NCBI GenBank assembly: GCA_001770235.1
Contig: MEQN01000148.1
Coordinates: forward strand, 11,439-20,512
Source: Betaproteobacteria bacterium RBG_16_58_11
Lineage (GTDB): Bacteria > Pseudomonadota > Gammaproteobacteria > Burkholderiales > Thiobacteraceae
Reading direction: 5' to 3'
DNA length: 9,074 bases
Shown here: piece by piece, positions 5,929 through 9,074 of the stretch
Layout of the letters: the number at the start of each line of letters is the position of its first letter
Numbering within the stretch: position 1 is the stretch's first letter
Position numbers and translations under genes: made by a program
The notes under the pieces: model-generated
Seen by the model: the letters and a program-made list of their open reading frames with translations, nothing else
Databases searched by the model: none
Told to the model about the DNA's origin: nothing

Positions 5929-7724
5929 TGGGGGTGGTAGTCGAAGCCGATGAAGACATTGCGATCCGGTGTATTGTAAGTCTGCGCCAGTTCGTATTGC
6001 TTATCGAAAACGTTATTGAGGCGCGCCACAAAACTCAACTCCTTGCTATACGTATATCCCGAATACAGATTGAACACGGTATAGCCACCCAGACGATTGA
6101 CGTTGTTAGCCTTGTCGTATCGGTAGCCAGAGGCAATCACACCCATGCCGGCAGACCATGCGCCAAATGAACGGTCGATTCCGGCGGTAGCGGTTTGTTG
6201 CGCGCGCCGCTGCAAGATAGTGTTGTTACTCTTGTCGATGGGGTTTTGCCAAGTTGTGCTGGCTCGCACGTTGAATTCTTCCAATCGACCATTGTAGGAC
6301 AGCGTAGCGCCAGTGATATTGGCGCGCTGGGTTTGCGAGACAACGCTGCCTGAATTGATTAAGTCGGAAATTTGATTGTCGAAATACACCAGGCTGACAT
6401 GCTGCGCAGCATGGTCGTAGTGAATTCCAACTTCCTTGTTGAGTGCCCTTTCGGGGCGCAAGGTCGAAATGCCATAGTTGGGGTAATACAGCTCGTTGAA
6501 CGTGGGCGCACGAAACGCGGTACCAATACTGGCGCTCGCGCGCCATGCGTTCGTGAGCTGATAGCCGTAAGCTGCCGAGCCGGTAGCGTGGCTCCCGAAC
6601 TGCGAGTTGTCGTCGTTTCGCGCGTTGAGTTGTACGCTGTGTGCGCCGAACCTGCCTTGATAGCCCGCGAAATACGAGTGAACCGCACGTTTGTTGACGG
6701 TGTAACTGGTGGTGCTGGTCACGTGTTGCCAGTTGTGTTCCGTGCCCAGCGTGAAGCGTCCAGCGCCGGTCTCCAGATCGTTTTGCCACGAGACTTGATC
6801 TTGGTCGGTGCGAAACTTGGTCCAGGTGGTAGTACTCAAGCTACGCAAATCGTCGAAAGATCGGCCAATTCGTATCTGGCTTTTCCAATCGGGCAAAAAA
6901 CGATCTTGGCTGTAGAAGCCATAAGCGGCAAGCGTTTGATTGTTGCGCGAGTCGTAAGTGCGTGAACCGTCGAAATGCCCCTTGCCATTGCTGTAGAACC
7001 CCGTGGCGCCGAACTCATGCCGGTCATTCAGGCGATAACTGAGTTTGGCGTTCGCGCTGGTGTTGCGATATGGATCGCTGTCGGGGTTGTAAGAGCTGCT
7101 CGCGGGGTCGCCAATGGCGGAGAAACTGTCGGTGCCTTCGTGCGCTACTTCAAGATTAAAACTCACCTCGCCCAGTTTGCCGTTGCCGCCGGCATTGGCT
7201 TGGTACAGACCGCGCGAGCCAGCTCCGCCGCCGAGGTGGAAGCTGGGCGTAGCATTGCCGGACTTGGTGAAAATCTGGATTACGCCGCCGATGGCCTCGG
7301 AGCCGTAGAGTGCGCTCCCCGGCCCGCGTAGCACTTCGATGCGCTCGATCTGGCCCAAGGGGATTTTCTCCAGCGCCGTCGTGCCGCTGGTAGCGGAATT
7401 GATACGCATGCCATCCACCAGCACCAAGGTGTGTTTGTCATTCGCGCCGCGAATGAACACGCTGCTGGTGGTGCCCGCGCCGCCGTTGGCGCTGAATTCG
7501 ATTCCCGGCAGGGTGCGTAGCAACTCCGGCAATGTGGTCTGCCCAGCGCGTTGAATCTCTTCCTGCGTGATGACGGAAATGTCGTTCAGCAACTCGCGCA
7601 CCGGGGTCGGGGTGCGGGTGGCGGTGACTACGATGGTGCCCAGATCGAAGATGGCGGGCGTGTTCTCGGCAAAAGCCGGGGCGATGGCGCAGGCGATGGC
7701 GCCGGTTAAGATGGTTTTTTTCAC
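5925..7724 (-). CDS. btuB: TonB-dependent cobalamin receptor BtuB
   Basis: This outer-membrane TonB-dependent receptor imports corrinoids. I chose GTG 7724-7722 (599 residues): it has GGGAG 5-6 bases upstream and begins a clean signal peptide, VKKTILTGAIACAIAPAFA, cut before ENTPA. The frame remains open to 7922, but that stretch lies in the riboswitch and is not protein-like. The TonB box is GTIVVTATR (29-37). The plug domain (about 38-160) contains LLRTLPGIEF, SVFIRGANDKHTLVLVDG, IERIEVLRGPGSALYGSEA and IGGVIQIFTKSG, close to the E. coli BtuB pattern. The remainder is a 22-strand-type barrel rich in alternating aromatic segments. It ends NVFIGFDYHPQ, so the last aromatic residue is three positions from the end. 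The upstream cobalamin riboswitch supports the substrate. It is the first gene of btuB-cobU. Confidence 0.95.
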   Translation of the reverse strand: MKKTILTGAIACAIAPAFAENTPAIFDLGTIVVTATRTPTPVRELLNDISVITQEEIQRAGQTTLPELLRTLPGIEFSANGGAGTTSSVFIRGANDKHTLVLVDGMRINSATSGTTALEKIPLGQIERIEVLRGPGSALYGSEAIGGVIQIFTKSGNATPSFHLGGGAGSRGLYQANAGGNGKLGEVSFNLEVAHEGTDSFSAIGDPASSSYNPDSDPYRNTSANAKLSYRLNDRHEFGATGFYSNGKGHFDGSRTYDSRNNQTLAAYGFYSQDRFLPDWKSQIRIGRSFDDLRSLSTTTWTKFRTDQDQVSWQNDLETGAGRFTLGTEHNWQHVTSTTSYTVNKRAVHSYFAGYQGRFGAHSVQLNARNDDNSQFGSHATGSAAYGYQLTNAWRASASIGTAFRAPTFNELYYPNYGISTLRPERALNKEVGIHYDHAAQHVSLVYFDNQISDLINSGSVVSQTQRANITGATLSYNGRLEEFNVRASTTWQNPIDKSNNTILQRRAQQTATAGIDRSFGAWSAGMGVIASGYRYDKANNVNRLGGYTVFNLYSGYTYSKELSFVARLNNVFDKQYELAQTYNTPDRNVFIGFDYHPQ

Positions 7725-7728
7725 AAAA

Positions 7729-7792
7729 GCTCCCTGTCGTGTGCTGTCCCGCACGCGGTTTTGGGTGAGGAATTGAAATGCCGACAGGGAGC
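7729..7792 (-). promoter_or_regulatory. Hairpin covering the btuB ribosome binding site
   Basis: GCTCCCTGTCG and CGACAGGGAGC (plus positions 7782-7792 and 7729-7739) form a perfect 11-bp stem in the btuB leader RNA. The downstream strand contains the GGGAG ribosome binding site, 5-6 bases before the GTG start. The inner part can form a smaller GTGC/GCAC stem. This is the expected expression platform of a riboswitch that blocks translation when the ligand is bound; the switching mechanism is inferred. Confidence 0.8.
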
Positions 7793-7834
7793 GAGATAGA
7801 CGATCAATGACCGGCCCAGCCGCAACCCCGCGGC

Positions 7835-8111
7835 GTTTCACCAAATTCCAGGCCGGTCTCCGGGCTCGCGATTTACAGGCCGCCGCCTTCCCAGGTTTCC
7901 CCAGTGGCTTTTTGGCGGCCAAAAAACTCGCATACCGTTGCGGGTGCAGCGCAGGATTTGGTCAGGCGGCGGGCTTCAGGCGCCAGGCGTCAGTGAGTTG
8001 CGAATGAAGCAGCGCATTTCCCTGACGCCCGACGCCTGACCCCTGACGCCTAAACGTACCTGACTTCCCAGTTTCACCCCTTTGCCGGATGGCGTCAGGG
8101 GAACCTGAAAC
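7835..8111 (-). promoter_or_regulatory. Cobalamin riboswitch aptamer
   Basis: Read on the minus strand, the conserved cobalamin riboswitch landmarks appear in order: GGTTCCCC...GGGGTGAAACTGGGAA (8105 to 8065), the P4 strand GTCAGGT (8064-8058), AAATCCTG (7959-7952), CCCGCAAC, the B12 box AGCCACTGGGG...TGGGAAGGC (about 7909-7885), then CCCGGAGACCGGCC (about 7864-7851). GTTTCA (8111-8106) and TGAAAC (7840-7835) may close P1. It sits upstream of btuB on the same strand and feeds into the hairpin that covers the btuB ribosome binding site. It should lower btuB (and cobU) expression when adenosylcobalamin is abundant. The oddity is a 98-base palindromic insertion in the P4 loop (7960-8057), where a short conserved loop is normally found. 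A GCCGC/GCGGC stem around 7820-7835 could be the P13/L13 partner of the kissing loop. Confidence 0.92.
7960..8057 (-). repeat. Palindromic element inside the riboswitch P4 loop
   Basis: The core arms 7976-7996 and 8019-8039 pair over 20 of 21 positions as RNA, including two G-U pairs, around a 22-base loop that itself has TGCG/CGCA. Outside the core, further GGCGTCAGG-like repeats continue on both sides. It is built from CCTGACGCC / GGCGTCAGG units and is not the same family as copies A-C. It separates CAGGT from AAATCCTG, the two sides of the P4 stem-loop of the aptamer. The exact ends are uncertain because the element carries its own CAGG/CCTG sequences. Confidence 0.82.
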
Positions 8112-8118
8112 AGGCGGA

Positions 8119-8124
8119 ATTTTA
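8119..8124 (-). promoter_or_regulatory. Possible -10 element for btuB leader RNA
   Basis: TAAAAT on the minus strand (8124-8119) lies just upstream of the aptamer, and the expected start about 7 bases on (near 8111) matches the start of P1. No convincing -35 sequence is visible at the right spacing. Low-confidence prediction based on position and one hexamer. Confidence 0.3.
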
Positions 8125-8297
8125 CCTGAATACAGCGTGAACTTGGTTTGATCTTGTAATGTGAGTGCTTGCTCTCGACGGGATCGCTATTTGGTAAAGA
8201 TATTGTGTGATTTTGTCGAGCAAGTTGAAGGGGGTGTTGGGTCCGTGCTGGTTACCGCCGTTAGGATTAAACTACTTTCAAAAGAATACGTTAGCAT
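8125..8297. other. Intergenic region between two divergent promoters
   Basis: This spacer is more AT-rich than its surroundings and has no convincing gene. It holds an imperfect inverted repeat: CTTGCTCTCGAC (8168-8179) and GTCGAGCAAG (8215-8224), differing by a two-base insertion, 35 bases apart. This could be an operator, a remnant of a repeat or chance. The btuB promoter must lie at its left end and the promoter of the small coiled-coil gene at its right end. Confidence 0.4.
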
Positions 8298-8327
8298 TTG
8301 ACTTTACAGTGATTTCAAACTTATAGT
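8298..8327 (+). promoter_or_regulatory. Sigma70-type promoter of the TIGR02449-like gene
   Basis: TTGACT (8298-8303) is followed after 17 bases by TTATAG (8321-8326), or after 18 by TATAGT (8322-8327). This is the best promoter match in the window. With the second reading, the predicted start point 7 bases after the hexamer is 8334, the A of the downstream ATG. No ribosome binding site lies between. It probably drives the small gene, zapA and perhaps the following RNA gene. Confidence 0.7.
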
Positions 8328-8333
8328 GTGGCC

Positions 8334-8528
8334 ATGGATAACGAGCTAAAAAGCCTCGAACAGAAGATTTCCCAGCTCGTTGGGTTTTGCCATCGCTTGC
8401 GCGAGGAGAACCACGGCTTGCGCCAGCAACTCGTGTCCGAGCAGAACGATAACAAGCATCTCAACGACAAGCTCAGCGGCGCGAAAGGCCGGCTCGAAAG
8501 CTTGCTCACCCAACTCCCCGAAGCCTAA
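8334..8528 (+). CDS. Small coiled-coil protein, TIGR02449 type (ZapB-like)
   Basis: The 64-residue product is charged and helical, without membrane segments. Leu/Ile/Val spacing through LEQKISQLVGFCHRLREENHGLRQQL and a hydrophilic second half suggest a coiled coil over most of its length. The pattern and its place just before zapA fit the TIGR02449 family, often described as a cell-division ZapB-like protein; its actual role is not established and E. coli ZapB is only an analogy. I chose ATG 8334; a GTG at 8328 would add Val-Ala but falls within or next to the -10 element. There is no ribosome binding site, and the predicted transcription start falls on the ATG, so the message may be leaderless. 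zapA follows after 121 bases containing three hairpins. Confidence 0.82.
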   Translation: MDNELKSLEQKISQLVGFCHRLREENHGLRQQLVSEQNDNKHLNDKLSGAKGRLESLLTQLPEA

Positions 8529-8576
8529 CAGTCATGGCAAAGGCCACCGCAGAAAATGAAATTCGCCATGACTGTT
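8527..8576. repeat. Inverted repeat after the small coiled-coil gene
   Basis: AACAGTCATGGC (8527-8538) and GCCATGACTGTT (8565-8576) are perfect 12-base arms around a 26-base loop, starting within the stop codon of the upstream gene and followed by TTCCC. It could act as a partial terminator or RNA-stabilising structure between the small gene and zapA, or be a small palindromic repeat. Function is not shown. Confidence 0.7.
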
Positions 8577-8590
8577 TCCCTCTCTCCCAA

Positions 8591-8614
8591 CTCTCTCCCG
8601 CAAGCGGGCGAGAG
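8591..8614. repeat. REP-like hairpin CTCTCTCCCGC
   Basis: CTCTCTCCCGC (8591-8601) and GCGGGCGAGAG (8604-8614) pair with one mismatch around a two-base loop. Sequences of the type CTCTCCCGC-AA-GCGGG-GAGAGGG recur as intergenic palindromes in many proteobacteria; that statement is from general knowledge. A partial direct repeat (CTCTCTCCCAA) precedes it at 8579-8590. Confidence 0.65.
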
Positions 8615-8623
8615 GGACTCAGG

Positions 8624-8636
8624 CTCGCTTCGCGAG
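8624..8636. repeat. Short hairpin before zapA
   Basis: CTCGC (8624-8628) and GCGAG (8632-8636) form a 5-bp stem with a TTC loop, ending 13 bases before the zapA start. It is close enough to influence ribosome access, but short enough to be incidental. Confidence 0.4.
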
Positions 8637-8649
8637 TTTCAGGTTAGAT

Positions 8650-8961
8650 ATGGCGTCTGACCCAAAAAGCTTGGATGTAACGATCATGGGCCGTGCGCTC
8701 CGTGTAGCGTGTCCGCCGGAGGATCGTGCCGGCTTGCTCGATGCGGTGGATTATCTCGACCGCCGCATGCAAGAAATAAAAGATGGCGGCAAGGTTGCCA
8801 ACCTCGAGCGCATTGCCATCATGGCCGCGCTCAATATCACGCACGAGTTGCTCACCACCCGCGTCGGCGGATTTGATGTGGGGGACTTTAAGCGTAGAAT
8901 TAATGACATGAATAAAGAGATCGATCAGGTCATGTCAGACAGCGGCGATCTGTTTAAATAA
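8650..8961 (+). CDS. zapA: Cell division protein ZapA
   Basis: ZapA binds FtsZ and promotes protofilament bundling at the division ring. The 103-residue length fits the family. The N-terminal segment LDVTIMGRALRVACPPEDRAGLLDAVDYLDRRMQEI is the typical ZapA domain, followed by LERIAIMAALNITHELL and a C-terminal charged helix (DFKRRINDMNKEIDQVM) that would form the coiled-coil part. Start ATG 8650 has CAGGTTAG about 6-10 bases upstream. Order small coiled-coil gene - zapA - 6S RNA is the familiar proteobacterial arrangement and strengthens all three calls. It may be co-transcribed from the promoter at 8298-8327. Confidence 0.95.
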   Translation: MASDPKSLDVTIMGRALRVACPPEDRAGLLDAVDYLDRRMQEIKDGGKVANLERIAIMAALNITHELLTTRVGGFDVGDFKRRINDMNKEIDQVMSDSGDLFK

Positions 8962-8970
8962 CACCCCAGT

Positions 8971-8976
8971 TAATAA
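8971..8976 (+). promoter_or_regulatory. Possible -10 element for 6S RNA
   Basis: TAATAA at 8971-8976 lies about 7 bases before the expected 5' end of the 6S RNA. No good -35 is visible inside the end of zapA, so this is a weak call. Confidence 0.25.
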
Positions 8977-8981
8977 GTTAA

Positions 8982-9074
8982 TCCCCTGCGGTGTTTGTTT
9001 TGGGCTAAACATTCCTTGAACCAATGAATCATCCTTGGTTGCGGCAAATCAGGTGCTTTTGTGCGCGTCCTTCG
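8982..9074 (+). ncRNA. ssrS: 6S RNA, 5' half, cut by the window end
   Basis: 6S RNA binds sigma70 RNA polymerase and down-regulates many promoters in stationary phase. The 5' end TCCCCTGCGGTGTTTGTTTTGGGC matches the CCCTG-GGTGTTTG hallmark of proteobacterial 6S RNAs. The next segment TCCTTGAACCAATGAATCATCC parallels the E. coli TCCCCTGAGCCGATATTTCA region that borders the central bubble. It begins about 20 bases after the zapA stop, which is the conserved location. The 3' half that would close the long hairpin is outside the window, so folding cannot be confirmed here. The 5' end is approximate by a few bases. Confidence 0.8.

Noticed and set aside
5925..5960. Missing terminal aromatic residue in BtuB as a sign of truncation
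   Set aside because: The final strand NVFIGFDYHPQ looks complete, and the stop forms a regular ATGA overlap with cobU.
7725..7922. N-terminal extension of BtuB up to an ATG at 7922
   Set aside because: The extension is basic, not receptor-like, and is encoded by riboswitch sequence; the GTG at 7724 has a ribosome binding site and begins a clean signal peptide.
8234..8326. A 30-codon frame starting GTG after AAGGGG, ending at TAG 8324-8326
   Set aside because: The ribosome binding site would overlap the start codon, the peptide has no recognisable features, and its end lies in the promoter of the next gene.

Overview
The window looks like chromosomal DNA from a GC-rich beta- or gammaproteobacterium. 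I lean to Betaproteobacteria because of the vitamin B12 gene set and the look of the 6S RNA, but this is inference. Most of it (844-8111) is a compact cobalamin block. It is flanked on the left by an unrelated, unrecognised gene (1-711, 5' end outside the window) and on the right by the conserved cell-division/RNA neighbourhood: a TIGR02449-like small coiled-coil gene, zapA, then the start of the 6S RNA gene.

The cobalamin block has three transcription units. On the minus strand, btuB-cobU (7724 to 5416) is preceded by a cobalamin riboswitch, and an 11-bp hairpin covers the btuB ribosome binding site. On the plus strand, cobQ (3837-5297) converges on cobU. On the minus strand, cbiB-cobD-btuF (3843 to 844) diverges from cobQ, with start regions overlapping by 7 bp. 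Genes within the two minus-strand operons overlap by 4 to 8 bp, so translation is probably coupled. Together they cover outer-membrane corrinoid uptake (BtuB), periplasmic capture (BtuF), amidation to cobyric acid (CobQ), aminopropanol linker supply (CobD), linker attachment (CbiB) and nucleotide-loop activation (CobU). BtuC, BtuD, CobS and CobT are not in the window.

The striking feature is a set of palindromic repeats placed in this block. Three copies of one family (GAAGGACGCGAAGG / GAGGCGCGGAGG type) occur: copy A lies in frame in the signal-peptide region of btuF, copy B in frame in cbiB, and copy C between the cobQ and cobU stop codons, where it has the form of a bidirectional terminator. 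A fourth palindrome of a different family (GGCGTCAGGGGTCAGG type) lies inside the cobalamin riboswitch aptamer, in the P4 loop. Removing copy A on paper (111 nt) leaves a normal 20-residue signal peptide, and removing copy B (120 nt) leaves a CbiB of more usual length. The two coding copies are read in the same frame.

The right part has a strong sigma70-like promoter whose predicted start falls on the A of the ATG of the small coiled-coil gene (possible leaderless mRNA), three consecutive hairpins between that gene and zapA, and the 5' half of the 6S RNA cut by the window edge.
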